Positions 9,708 through 18,933 of a stretch of 38,354 nt of DNA are shown piece after piece. Below the pieces are notes generated by a model, which was not told the origin of the DNA, searched no databases, and saw only the letters and a list, made by a program, of their open reading frames with translations. Position 1 is the stretch's first letter, and each line of letters starts with the position of its first letter. A program made the translations under genes and the position numbers. This stretch comes from an uncultured Bacteroidales bacterium (GTDB lineage: Bacteria > Bacteroidota > Bacteroidia > Bacteroidales > UBA3824): assembly GCA_946409405.1 (NCBI GenBank), contig CAMJWL010000010.1, positions 1-38,354 of the forward strand. Direction: 5' to 3'.

Positions 9708-10928
9708 TTACATAAACATACGACCCGGCTTGCCCACGGTAACGCTCAGGCGGACAAAATTGACCACTCCCGCCATAAAATGCTGACGTTTTGGGTTGAT
9801 GTCCTGCCATAAGAACTCAGGCGTACAATAGTAGCCCAAGACAATGCGCCTCGTAACAGACATTACGCAGTATGCGCAGGCATTGATACACGTGAACCTG
9901 TCGGAAAGCAATCCCTGACCCTCTACCTCCAAGCCTACTTTGCGCACAAAACATTTTGGGGCAATCTTGGACGGCAAGAAACGGATACCCGCCGAAGCCA
10001 TGAAAGTCTCCTTTGCCGCATCCTTCTTATTTTCGTAATAAACGTATGCACGGCTCTGTTTCATAATGTCGAAAGTGCCGGACGTATGCGGCATCATACC
10101 CACATAGCCTACGTTGCCGCCCGCATTGAGGAACACGGTGGTGCTGCGACCCTTATGGGCTACCTCCGCCTCATACGAGAAATAAGTGTTCTTGCCATGG
10201 TTGTAGGAAGGAAAGAGTTTTTGAAGTTCCTCCTCATGCGACTTGTTGAGCGAAACGATAGTGTGCATCTGCATACCATTTTTGAAAGGCTGATGCATTC
10301 CCGCATAGATGGATTTCAATTTGATAGGCTTGAACATCGGCTTGACACCCACGAAATACACACCATTACCGTTTTTGAAACGTCCGTCCCATTCTACGGC
10401 ATCGTTGATGAAAATCTTGCGACCATGCTGATGCGCCGACGACTCCTCCAACGCTATGCGCCCAAAAAACTGAGATTCCGACACCGTGTTGCACAGACGA
10501 CCAATACGGAACTTCATGTTTTTGTTCTTGAAAAAATGCTCCATCTCCAAGTTGGTGATTACAACCATCGCCTCGGAATTGAGACCTTCCTCAATGTTGA
10601 GGAAAGTAACGGTGGAATACATATTGGTACGTTCAGGCAGCGCGGACGACAAAATCCAGTCGGCTCTCTGACGATAATACGAGGTAAACGGGAAAGCCTC
10701 CTCAATAGCCTTGTCGTTGGCATTGAAGATAGCGACGTCGCTTGCAATCTGCATCGCCATGTTTATCACATTGACCTTGCTCGTATCAACGTCGAAGCCT
10801 TTCATGGTCTTTGCCTCCACATCGGCGGGATTGAATGTAGAATCGCCCTTGATGGACACCTTCATCTCCTGTGCCGTCGCTGCGAGAGCAAAGACCATTA
10901 GTATTACCGCTGATAATATTTTTTTCAT
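9708..10928 (-). CDS. Secreted/envelope hypothetical protein
   Basis: Signal peptide MKKILSAVILMVFALAATAQE; 406 aa; no family recognised. Confidence 0.7.
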   Translation of the reverse strand: MKKILSAVILMVFALAATAQEMKVSIKGDSTFNPADVEAKTMKGFDVDTSKVNVINMAMQIASDVAIFNANDKAIEEAFPFTSYYRQRADWILSSALPERTNMYSTVTFLNIEEGLNSEAMVVITNLEMEHFFKNKNMKFRIGRLCNTVSESQFFGRIALEESSAHQHGRKIFINDAVEWDGRFKNGNGVYFVGVKPMFKPIKLKSIYAGMHQPFKNGMQMHTIVSLNKSHEEELQKLFPSYNHGKNTYFSYEAEVAHKGRSTTVFLNAGGNVGYVGMMPHTSGTFDIMKQSRAYVYYENKKDAAKETFMASAGIRFLPSKIAPKCFVRKVGLEVEGQGLLSDRFTCINACAYCVMSVTRRIVLGYYCTPEFLWQDINPKRQHFMAGVVNFVRLSVTVGKPGRMFM

Positions 10929-10950
10929 ATAGTTTGTATTAAAGTATCAT

Positions 10951-12606
10951 TTATACCTTGCCAAGATTAAACGGCGGATACTGCTCGTTGTCAACGAGTA
11001 CATCGATGATGCACGGCTTATTGAGAGCAATGGCCTCTTTGAGTGCCGGTACAAACTCCTCGATTTTGTTGACACGGAAGCCCTTTGCACCACAACTTTC
11101 GGCGTATTTGATGAAGTCGGGATTGTCAAACGACATGAACGCCTCATCGTTGTACATATTCAAGAGGAACTTCTTGATGATATTGAACTCGTTGTTGTTG
11201 AAGATAATCCAGATAACAGGGATGTCATACTGAACGGCGGTCATAAGTTCAAAACCCGCCATCTGATAGCAACCGTCGCCCACGCCCGCGATAACCACCT
11301 TGTCGGGGTTGGCGCACTTGACGCCGATTGCGCCGTTGGTGTGGCTTGCCATGGGGCCAAAACTTCCCGGATTCTGATAACGTTGGTTCTTGTTGAGTTG
11401 CAGGTAAGCCGAAAGCCAGAGCATGTGGCTGCCAGCGTCGCCCATCACGATAGCGTTTTCGGGCAGATTGTCGGAGAGAAGCCTTACCATGTCGCCTGCA
11501 AACATCTTTGCCGCGCCGGTGTGGGGTGCATTGTTGTAATATTTTTCTTGCGAGAGCGTGGGTGCGGACACGGAAAAAGTCTCCTTTGCCAATATCGCCA
11601 AAATCTGTTGCAAAGCCGGCTTGATGTCGCTCAATACGGGTGCTTGCGGCTTATAGACTTTGCCGATTTCCACGGGGTCGATGTTGATGTGTATCAGTTC
11701 CTTGCCTTTGTAGAGGTCGGGGCGGAAGGCAAACGTGGCATTCTGCGCGAAAGAGTTGCCCATCGCGATTACCGTCTCTGCCTGTGCGAAATAATCGTTG
11801 GCAGCCTTGTCGCCCGACGAACCGTACATGCCAAGGCAAAGCGGATGGTTTTCAGGCAGATAACCCTTTGCGTCCATAGTCTGAACAAAAGGAATCTGAT
11901 ATTTTTCCACCAATTGGAGGAGTTCGTCCTTTGCGCCGCTGCGGATGCAACCGTAACCGATGAGGGCGAGCATCTTCTTGCCCTTTTTGAGACTGTCGGA
12001 GAGAATGTCGGCTGCATGGCGGATTTCTGAATCCTTGGGCAGGACGGGCTTGATGTCAAGTTTTATCGGGCGGTAATTCTTGACCTCAGCCGTTGTAATG
12101 TCTTTTGGAATGTGAATATGCACGGGACCCGGACGACCTTCAAAAGCAAGGTTCAACGCCTCTTCCAAGATGTCGCAGGTGTCGTCGGCGTTTTCGATGA
12201 TGAAAGATTTTTTGCAGGTGGCAGAAAACATCACCTGCGAATCGGGGGTGCGGCTAAGACCGGTGGATTCGTTGAGCGCACCTTTGCCCCTCTGACTCAT
12301 GGACGTATAACCCGTGATCGCGAGCAACGGCAACGAATCGCTCAGCGCAACCGCCATGCCCGAAAACAGATTGAACGCACCCGGACCGCCCGTCGCAAAA
12401 CAAACGCCGAGATTGCCCGGATTGAACATTGTGTATCCGCAAGCCATGAAGGAAGCCGCCTGCTCGTTGCGAATGATTACTGTCTTGATTTTTTTGGAGT
12501 CCCTGAGCGCGAGAAGCATGGAGGCGTTTACCTGTCCGCTGCCGCCAAAAACGTGCTTTACACCTATATCTTCAAGGACTTTTACGATGGTTTGATTTAC
12601 GTCCAC
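10951..12606 (-). CDS. Thiamine pyrophosphate-dependent enzyme, acetolactate-synthase-like
   Basis: HVFGGSGQVNASMLLALRDSKKIKTVIIRNEQAASFMACGYTMFNPGNLGVCFATGGPGAFNLFSGMAVALSDSLPLLAITG; GDGCYQMAGFELMTAVQYDIPVIWIIFNNNEFN (TPP motif). Start codon is GTG. Confidence 0.88.
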   Translation of the reverse strand: MDVNQTIVKVLEDIGVKHVFGGSGQVNASMLLALRDSKKIKTVIIRNEQAASFMACGYTMFNPGNLGVCFATGGPGAFNLFSGMAVALSDSLPLLAITGYTSMSQRGKGALNESTGLSRTPDSQVMFSATCKKSFIIENADDTCDILEEALNLAFEGRPGPVHIHIPKDITTAEVKNYRPIKLDIKPVLPKDSEIRHAADILSDSLKKGKKMLALIGYGCIRSGAKDELLQLVEKYQIPFVQTMDAKGYLPENHPLCLGMYGSSGDKAANDYFAQAETVIAMGNSFAQNATFAFRPDLYKGKELIHINIDPVEIGKVYKPQAPVLSDIKPALQQILAILAKETFSVSAPTLSQEKYYNNAPHTGAAKMFAGDMVRLLSDNLPENAIVMGDAGSHMLWLSAYLQLNKNQRYQNPGSFGPMASHTNGAIGVKCANPDKVVIAGVGDGCYQMAGFELMTAVQYDIPVIWIIFNNNEFNIIKKFLLNMYNDEAFMSFDNPDFIKYAESCGAKGFRVNKIEEFVPALKEAIALNKPCIIDVLVDNEQYPPFNLGKV

Positions 12607-12630
12607 GATGATTACTGATTACAAAGTTAC

Positions 12631-12686
12631 GAATTATGAATTACGAATTACGAATTACGAATTACGAATTACGAATTACGAATTAC
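12631..12686. repeat. Heptameric tandem repeat (GAATTAC)x8
   Basis: One GAATTAT and seven perfect GAATTAC units; reads (AATTCGT)n in the sense of the downstream TPP gene. Confidence 0.95.
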
Positions 12687-12711
12687 GAAATTGTCAATTG
12701 TTAATTGTCAA

Positions 12712-12942
12712 TTACTTCTCCCACTCGTCGGCGTTGAATTTTGCCTTGGCGAATTTGGGCGGGTTTTCGGAGCAAAGTTTGCCGCCGATTACAACGTCGT
12801 TGAGGTCGTAGCCGTTGAAGAACATATAAATCCTGTCCTTCGGCACGCCGGTAACTTCCGACATTGTTGAGATGAACTTTTCGGCCACGATAGCCTTCTG
12901 CTTGTCGGTCATCTCGATGCTGTGTACTACTATTGCAGGCAT
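12712..12942 (-). CDS. 4-oxalocrotonate tautomerase-superfamily protein
   Basis: MPAIVVHSIEMTDKQKAIVAEKFISTMSEVTGVPKDRIYMFFNGYDLNDVVIGGKL. Start moved to the ATG giving the Pro-1 residue; the ORF track extends it by 13 aa. Confidence 0.75.
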   Translation of the reverse strand: MPAIVVHSIEMTDKQKAIVAEKFISTMSEVTGVPKDRIYMFFNGYDLNDVVIGGKLCSENPPKFAKAKFNADEWEK

Positions 12943-12956
12943 GATGATGTTTTTTT

Positions 12957-13043
12957 TAATAATGCATAATTCACAATGCATAATGCATAATTGCCATCCG
13001 GCGGATGCTAATTATGCATTATGAATTATGCATTATGAATTAC
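12957..13043. repeat. Long imperfect palindrome made of ATGCATAATT-type units
   Basis: ATAATGCATAATTCACAATGCATAATGCATAATTGC - CATCCGGCGGATG - CTAATTATGCATTATGAATTATGCATTATGAATT. Confidence 0.85.
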
Positions 13044-13053
13044 CAAAGTTGGA

Positions 13054-13830
13054 TTAGAGTTTGCTCAATACTTCCACAATCTTGTCACCGTAAGCGATAG
13101 AGGACTCTACCGATGTGCCGGTGATGAAGGGGTGGTCGTAGTAAACCTGCGGATTCTCGCGGGTGGTGTTGATGCGGGCGATGCAAGCACCGTTGGGGCC
13201 AACAGCGTCGCGTACCAAGTCTTCGAGCGGCCAGAGGAAGCCCGGAGTAACGAGTTCAGGAACGCCGTGGTTGTCGGGAGTAGCACCGTAAACATCGAAC
13301 GACATTGCCATGCCAGGGCCGTAGAAGTCCCATGCGCGGGGATGAGCACAAATCTTCTTGCCGTAGATGATCGACTTGTAGTCGTTCTCGGGGTCGCGGA
13401 GGAATACGAAAGCAGATACTGCGTAGCAAAGACCTGCTACGATTTTGCCGCCCTTGTAAGCGTCCATGATGAGTTTGTGGAGTTCCCAGCAGTTGCACAT
13501 GTCGATCATTGCGCCAGGACCGCCGGTGAGGGCGATACAGTCGTAGTCCTTCATGTCGCACTCAGCAAACTTCTTGGGATGTGCCCATTCGTCGCCGTCA
13601 ACGAGTTCCTTACTGCGCTTGCAAACCCAGTCGGGGTTGGTCTTCACGTTCTGAACGCCGTCCACAAAGTCGGGATCAACACTGATTTGGAACGGGAGCG
13701 GCTTCTTGCCGTTCTTGGTTGCGAGTGTTACCTCGAATCCTGCCTTCTTGCAAGCATCCCACGGAGCCTGAAGTTCCTCTGCCCACGAGCCGCACTCGGT
13801 GGCGATAATCAATACTCTTTTCTTTGCCAT
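13054..13830 (-). CDS. DJ-1/PfpI family (type 1 glutamine amidotransferase-like) protein
   Basis: KKRVLIIATECGSWAEELQAPWDACKKAGFEVTLATKNGKKPLP...CIALTGGPGAMIDM...GGKIVAGLCYAVSAFV. Confidence 0.82.
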   Translation of the reverse strand: MAKKRVLIIATECGSWAEELQAPWDACKKAGFEVTLATKNGKKPLPFQISVDPDFVDGVQNVKTNPDWVCKRSKELVDGDEWAHPKKFAECDMKDYDCIALTGGPGAMIDMCNCWELHKLIMDAYKGGKIVAGLCYAVSAFVFLRDPENDYKSIIYGKKICAHPRAWDFYGPGMAMSFDVYGATPDNHGVPELVTPGFLWPLEDLVRDAVGPNGACIARINTTRENPQVYYDHPFITGTSVESSIAYGDKIVEVLSKL

Positions 13831-13901
13831 AATCGGTAAATGTTAATAAATTTGTGTATTAATGTTATGTGCGGTTGCCCGCACGGGTTTGTTTTCTTTT
13901 A

Positions 13902-15899
13902 TTATTCGGTAACAGGACGGATACACTGACTGCTTGTACGCGGGTGGATGAACCACATCTTCTGACGCGCCATAAATCCGTATCCGTATGCCGTGTGCCA
14001 GATGTCAACTGTCTGACCAGTCTTATCGACAATCTCGCCGCCACCGCCTTCAACAGCCTCATAACCAGGAGTGCCAGTGGGGTCTGCCGAACCGCTCCAG
14101 TACAAACAGAACATAGACGTACCCTGCGCCATTTCGGTAGCGTGGCGGAAACCTGCTGCGGGAAGTTTCAAGGTGTTGGTGGTAACGCCGTCAACGCTGT
14201 AAGCATAAGCCATTCCAAAGTTGACCCTCGGCGTACCGTAAGGCGCGCCATCGGGAGTGATGCCAGCGTATGTAGGTTCGCTGTCCTCAAAAGCCGACAA
14301 CTCGTTGTAACCCGTCTTGTCGCCGGTGGGCAGACGCCAGAGTCCGCCGAGTTGTGCGCGGGCTGCGTCAAAACGCTCGTCGCCACAGATGTTGAATACG
14401 ATGCTCTCCTCGCTCTTGTCCTCTGCCATCTGACCCAACTCTATGCAGTATTGGTCGATTTTGCTCTTTTCGAGGTCTTTTTCGTCATAGTCGTAAAGCC
14501 TCAGACCAGTGGGGTCGCCAAAGGCAAACATGTCCCACTTGGAACCAGCGGGCAACGCTGCATATCCGTCAGGCACATTGGCAACCAACTTGTCGTTCAT
14601 CATGATGAACGAGCCGGACGTAGAGCCTTCCTCCTCGGATTCGTCCGCAGTAGCAATATGGTATGCAACTTCCGACTTGCCACCTGCGCCATTGGTCTTA
14701 ACGGCGATGAGATTGCCGGAAGCCCAGTACAACGGTGCGCCAGCGGCATTGTCGATGCCAATGTAGAGGGCAACAATCCAGTCGTTCTTCAAGCCAGAGG
14801 CATCCACTGTGCTACCATCGTCCTTGTCGGGAAGGATTACAGCACCAGCGGCAGACTCCGCATCGGTAAACTTGTGGAAAAATTTAGCCAACTTGGGAAC
14901 GCAGAACCACACCTCCTTGCCAGCAAACTGACCAAGGTCGGTATTAATCACAGCCTTGCCATTGCCGTCGAATACAGCCTCGGCAACAGCCTCTGTGCTG
15001 CCCGCAAGACCTATCTGAACGGTACGACCGTCATAGTACATTTCGCCTGTCAAAGAAGTAGTTACCACGAAACTGCCAGCATTGACGCTCGCGGTCTTAA
15101 ATTTCACTTGCAACGCATTGGCAATAGCATTGTCTGAAAGGTCGCTAATTGAGTTGCCCTCAATGCGGCATACGTACTCGCGGTCTGCGGCAAGTGCGGT
15201 GTACTCAATTGTAACGATGTTGCCTTTTGCAGATGCGCCAAACGAGAGCGCGTCCTCACCCTCAGTGGTAAAAGTGCATTTGATGTCGTCCTTCGTCATC
15301 TTGACCGCCTCGGAGAATACGAGTTGCAATTTGCCAGTCAAAGGAACGTCGGTAGCCTCGTCCAACGGCGATGTTTTAACGAGTTGCGGTGCGGTTTCGT
15401 CTGCCACAGCCTTTGTGGTAAATGCCACCATGGTCAATTCGCTGATGGCATTGCCAGCGGTGTCGGCTATCACGCCAGCCACAATGCGCAAGTAATAAGC
15501 CGTACCAGACATGAGGTCGCTGTACTCGATGGTAACAGTCTTGCCATCTGCCACCGGCTTAACCTTGGTGGACTGACCCATGCCATAGCCAATGTAACAT
15601 TCGGGGTCGTCGCCGATAATCTTGACATCCTCGTCGAAAACGAGTTCTACCTTGCCCGAAAGTTCAACGTCAACAGCCTCGTTAGCGGGCGTGGAACTTA
15701 CGAGTTTGGGTGCAACAGTGTCCACAACAACGACCTCCGGATCGGGAAGGGGGTCAATCTTGGTGGTGTCCTGATTCTCTTGTTTGGTAGTGTCGGTCTC
15801 AGGTGAAGGAGGATTGACGGGTTCTTTTTCGTCGTCGTCCTTGCACGCATACATCACCAACGTTGCAAGCAAAATTAATAATCCAAAAATTTTTTTCAT
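13902..15899 (-). CDS. Surface lipoprotein with two Big_5/SbsA-type Ig-like domains and a FISUMP-like C-terminus
   Basis: Lipobox VMYACKDDDEKEP; two copies of APKLVSSTPANEAVDVELSGKVELVFDEDV / APQLVKTSPLDEATDVPLTGKLQLVFSEAV; C-terminus LWRLPTGDK...YWSGSAD...QCIRPVTE. Confidence 0.8.
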   Translation of the reverse strand: MKKIFGLLILLATLVMYACKDDDEKEPVNPPSPETDTTKQENQDTTKIDPLPDPEVVVVDTVAPKLVSSTPANEAVDVELSGKVELVFDEDVKIIGDDPECYIGYGMGQSTKVKPVADGKTVTIEYSDLMSGTAYYLRIVAGVIADTAGNAISELTMVAFTTKAVADETAPQLVKTSPLDEATDVPLTGKLQLVFSEAVKMTKDDIKCTFTTEGEDALSFGASAKGNIVTIEYTALAADREYVCRIEGNSISDLSDNAIANALQVKFKTASVNAGSFVVTTSLTGEMYYDGRTVQIGLAGSTEAVAEAVFDGNGKAVINTDLGQFAGKEVWFCVPKLAKFFHKFTDAESAAGAVILPDKDDGSTVDASGLKNDWIVALYIGIDNAAGAPLYWASGNLIAVKTNGAGGKSEVAYHIATADESEEEGSTSGSFIMMNDKLVANVPDGYAALPAGSKWDMFAFGDPTGLRLYDYDEKDLEKSKIDQYCIELGQMAEDKSEESIVFNICGDERFDAARAQLGGLWRLPTGDKTGYNELSAFEDSEPTYAGITPDGAPYGTPRVNFGMAYAYSVDGVTTNTLKLPAAGFRHATEMAQGTSMFCLYWSGSADPTGTPGYEAVEGGGGEIVDKTGQTVDIWHTAYGYGFMARQKMWFIHPRTSSQCIRPVTE

Positions 15900-15916
15900 A
15901 ATACAATAATATTATT

Positions 15917-17401
15917 TTAGTTTGTTTTTTTTGTCAATGATATAGTCTTGTCCGCCTTTTTCCAATTCATATTGAAACCATCCAAGGCGGCAGCAAAACC
16001 AATTTTTTCGTATCCTTCAACAGTAGATTTGCCAGAGGGGTTTGTCAACAAAACATCGGGCGATACGCTCCACACTTTGCCGTCCGCACCATCTTTTCCC
16101 TGCAACAAATGCACATTTGCCTTGCTAAAATCCATTTTAACAGCGCAGTTTGAAACAAAGAGATGCTCCTCTTTTTTCTTGAAGTCGCGCAGATGAGTGC
16201 GCCAGTTGCCAATAGTAATGCTTATCGGCGAATCGCCCATTACACGGCTAAAAATTCCCATCTCCGCCATCTGATGTTTTACATTGGAACCGCGTTGTGC
16301 AAGCCCAATAGTGCCGTCGTTGTTGACCGACATATTGGTGCGACATGGCGACACCATTCCAACATACATTCCATAACCTGTCCAATCAGTATCGTCGAGG
16401 CCGTCGAGGGTAATGTTGATAACGCCCTTGTTGCCCATCGGCGGTATGTGGGTGCATTTTGACGACATCAATTCCATCATTCCGCAGACAAATTTTTCCG
16501 AGCCTGCAAGTATGGACTTGTAACCGTCGGGCATTTTTACGACAGAGAGGTCGATAGTGCCGTTGTTTACAATATGACTGTCGCCGTAGCGCGTCATGCC
16601 GAGAAGAGTGCCGCTCGACCTGCCAAGCATAGTGCCGTTGTTAATAATTTCGTTGTATTCGCCGCCCGAAGTTATCATGCGGGCATCCTCCGACATCTGT
16701 ACATCAATGTTGATAGTGCCTTCGTTGATGAAAGACACATTGTCTGCCATGGAGCCCATGCCGCGCATACGGGTAAGGGGCGAACCCATGCCACCAAATT
16801 TTATCAAACCACGGTTGATGAAGGTGCTGTTTGCATTGCCGCAGAGCCCGAAGCCATACACGCGGAAATCAGCCGAAGGGTCGTGGTCGAAGACAATGAT
16901 AATCACGCCCTCGTTGACCAGCATATTGCCCTCGCCCTCGCTCATCATGCCCAAAAAACGCAGATATTGATAAGGGCGGTCGGGATTGGCCTGATTCTTA
17001 ATCTCATGGCGGTACTTCTCCACCATCGCCTTGGTGTGAATCTCTATGGTGTCGCGGTTGATGATGGTAACGTTGTTAACCTTGGAGGAGGTGTCCTGCA
17101 TGTCGCCGTTGAGCCTGATGGCGGCTATCGCGCTGCAATCGCGCACCACTTCGAGTTCGCGTCCCTTGCCCTTGATGATGGTGGTAACGCGGCGATAACT
17201 GAAATCGTCGGCATTCAGCCCCACAACGATCTTGTGTTGGTTGACGTATGTCTGTCCCGACTTGTCGATGACGACACCCCCGCTTGTCTGTTGAGATGAT
17301 TGCACGGCGGCAACTCTTTGGTTTCTTACCGATGAGCAAGAAACCAAAGGGGCAGCCAATACAATCAGCCACAACAACAGATAAGGCATTCTACTTAGCA
17401 T
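15917..17401 (-). CDS. Lipoprotein, tandem paralog A of an N-x-G-x-I repeat family (predicted beta-solenoid), unknown function
   Basis: Lipobox APLVSCSSVRN; repeats NRDTIEIHTK, NEGVIIIVFDHDP, NRGLIKFGGMGS, NEGTINIDVQM, NNGTMLG, NNGTIDLSVV, NKGVINITL, NDGTIGL. Confidence 0.75.
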   Translation of the reverse strand: MLSRMPYLLLWLIVLAAPLVSCSSVRNQRVAAVQSSQQTSGGVVIDKSGQTYVNQHKIVVGLNADDFSYRRVTTIIKGKGRELEVVRDCSAIAAIRLNGDMQDTSSKVNNVTIINRDTIEIHTKAMVEKYRHEIKNQANPDRPYQYLRFLGMMSEGEGNMLVNEGVIIIVFDHDPSADFRVYGFGLCGNANSTFINRGLIKFGGMGSPLTRMRGMGSMADNVSFINEGTINIDVQMSEDARMITSGGEYNEIINNGTMLGRSSGTLLGMTRYGDSHIVNNGTIDLSVVKMPDGYKSILAGSEKFVCGMMELMSSKCTHIPPMGNKGVINITLDGLDDTDWTGYGMYVGMVSPCRTNMSVNNDGTIGLAQRGSNVKHQMAEMGIFSRVMGDSPISITIGNWRTHLRDFKKKEEHLFVSNCAVKMDFSKANVHLLQGKDGADGKVWSVSPDVLLTNPSGKSTVEGYEKIGFAAALDGFNMNWKKADKTISLTKKTN

Positions 17402-18911
17402 TTAACAACGATACTGTTTGTTTGTCCTTGTCCCAATTGAGTTTTACACCTTCGCCTGAGGCTCTGAATACAAGATTGTCAAAACCAATGATTTCGTTGG
17501 TAAACCTCTTGTCTGCATTGTATATCAGCGCGTCCTCAGCAACACTGTATTGAGTACCAATAACGTAACTTTCGGTTTTTACCAAGTCGATGTAAGACTC
17601 AGTAAAATCGAGTCCAACGCCTTTTGCCACAAACAAATCCTTTGTAGCGGCAAAATCGCGGATACGGGTTTTCCAATGTCCCAACTTAACCTTGCACATA
17701 AGCGGCGGTTCTACGCTGAGAACCTTGGGGGTACACTTGAAACCAACTTCGCCCATGTCGAAATGCACAGGGCCAGTCTGCGAAACACTGATGATGCCGT
17801 CGTTGGTCATGCCCGCCGTGATGCGGTTGCCGCCGATAAGGTCATAAAGGAATCCGTAACCCTGAAATGCTGCATCAGAGGTGGCGTTGCCTTCGATTGC
17901 AATGTCGATGACGCCCTCGTTGACCATTGGCGGAATCACCTTGCGGTTTTGGTTATAGACATTGTACAAGCCGCAGACAAATTTCATGTCGTTGGTCAAT
18001 ATCGAGGTCTGACCTTCGGGAACGGGAACAACAGTAAGATTGATGTTGCCACGGTTGAGAACGGTATTGGTGCCGTAGTGAGTCATGCCAAACAGCGTAC
18101 CGGGAACGCGACCCTTCATCATGCCGTCGTTGATGATGGTGCAGCGGTTTTCGCCGCAGGTAATCATACGGCAATCTTCCGCCATGTCAACATTCATAAA
18201 CATATCGCCCTCATTGATGGCAGTTGCGCCCGCGCCTGTAATGGCGATGCAGCGCATACGAGTACGGCGCGAACCGTTGCCACTAAACTTGATAGTGCCC
18301 TTGTTGATAATTTGGCTGCCGGCACCACCCGCCATCGCAAAACAATACACCCAGATTGGAGTGTCGGGGTCGTGGTCGAAGTAAACCTCAATCGTGCCCT
18401 CGTTGATAATGGTGCAATTCTTGCCCGTGGAACACATGCCAAACATACGCACATATTCGATAGGACGGCCGGTCTCGTCTTCAATCTCCGGGTTAACGGT
18501 CTGCGATTCGTAGAGTTCCACAATCCTTTTGGTGTGGATTTCTATGGTGCCCTTGTTGACGAGCGTTACGTTGTCGATGCTCTTGGTGGTGTCCACCTCG
18601 TTTTGTCCGGCAAAATAGGGGATGTCGTTCATAGCGGCGCAGTCGGTAACGCGCTTCGACACCCAGCCCATGGCCTTCAACACGTTGGCATTGCGCTGAT
18701 AGATGAAGTCGCTCTCGTTAAGGCCAATCACAATCTTGCCCGTGTTGGTGATTGTAGAGCCTGAAACCGGACTGTTCATCTGCTCTGCCAGTGGGAGATC
18801 CGACTCGTTGTTTTTCTTGTTGTCGTTTTCGTCATCGTCCTTGCTACAAGAGGCAACGGTAAACAACAATGCAAAAATCAGCACACTATTTTTTAGTATT
18901 CTGAAATTCAT
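17391..18911 (-). CDS. Lipoprotein, tandem paralog B of the N-x-G-x-I repeat family, unknown function
   Basis: MNFRILKNSVLIFALLFTVASCSKDDDENDN; NKGTIEIHTKRIVELYES, NEGTIEVYFDHDPD, NKGTIKFSGNGSRRTRMRC, NEGVIDIAIEG. Start chosen at 18911 instead of 18941 to begin at the signal peptide. Confidence 0.78.
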   Translation of the reverse strand: MNFRILKNSVLIFALLFTVASCSKDDDENDNKKNNESDLPLAEQMNSPVSGSTITNTGKIVIGLNESDFIYQRNANVLKAMGWVSKRVTDCAAMNDIPYFAGQNEVDTTKSIDNVTLVNKGTIEIHTKRIVELYESQTVNPEIEDETGRPIEYVRMFGMCSTGKNCTIINEGTIEVYFDHDPDTPIWVYCFAMAGGAGSQIINKGTIKFSGNGSRRTRMRCIAITGAGATAINEGDMFMNVDMAEDCRMITCGENRCTIINDGMMKGRVPGTLFGMTHYGTNTVLNRGNINLTVVPVPEGQTSILTNDMKFVCGLYNVYNQNRKVIPPMVNEGVIDIAIEGNATSDAAFQGYGFLYDLIGGNRITAGMTNDGIISVSQTGPVHFDMGEVGFKCTPKVLSVEPPLMCKVKLGHWKTRIRDFAATKDLFVAKGVGLDFTESYIDLVKTESYVIGTQYSVAEDALIYNADKRFTNEIIGFDNLVFRASGEGVKLNWDKDKQTVSLLNAK

Positions 18912-18933
18912 TTTTTTTCTAATTAGTATTTGA

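Noticed and set aside
12631-12686. Assembly artefact
   Set aside because: The same heptamer occurs independently at 26646 and 35931 with the same gene-relative orientation, so a real repeat is more likely; long reads could confirm the copy number.
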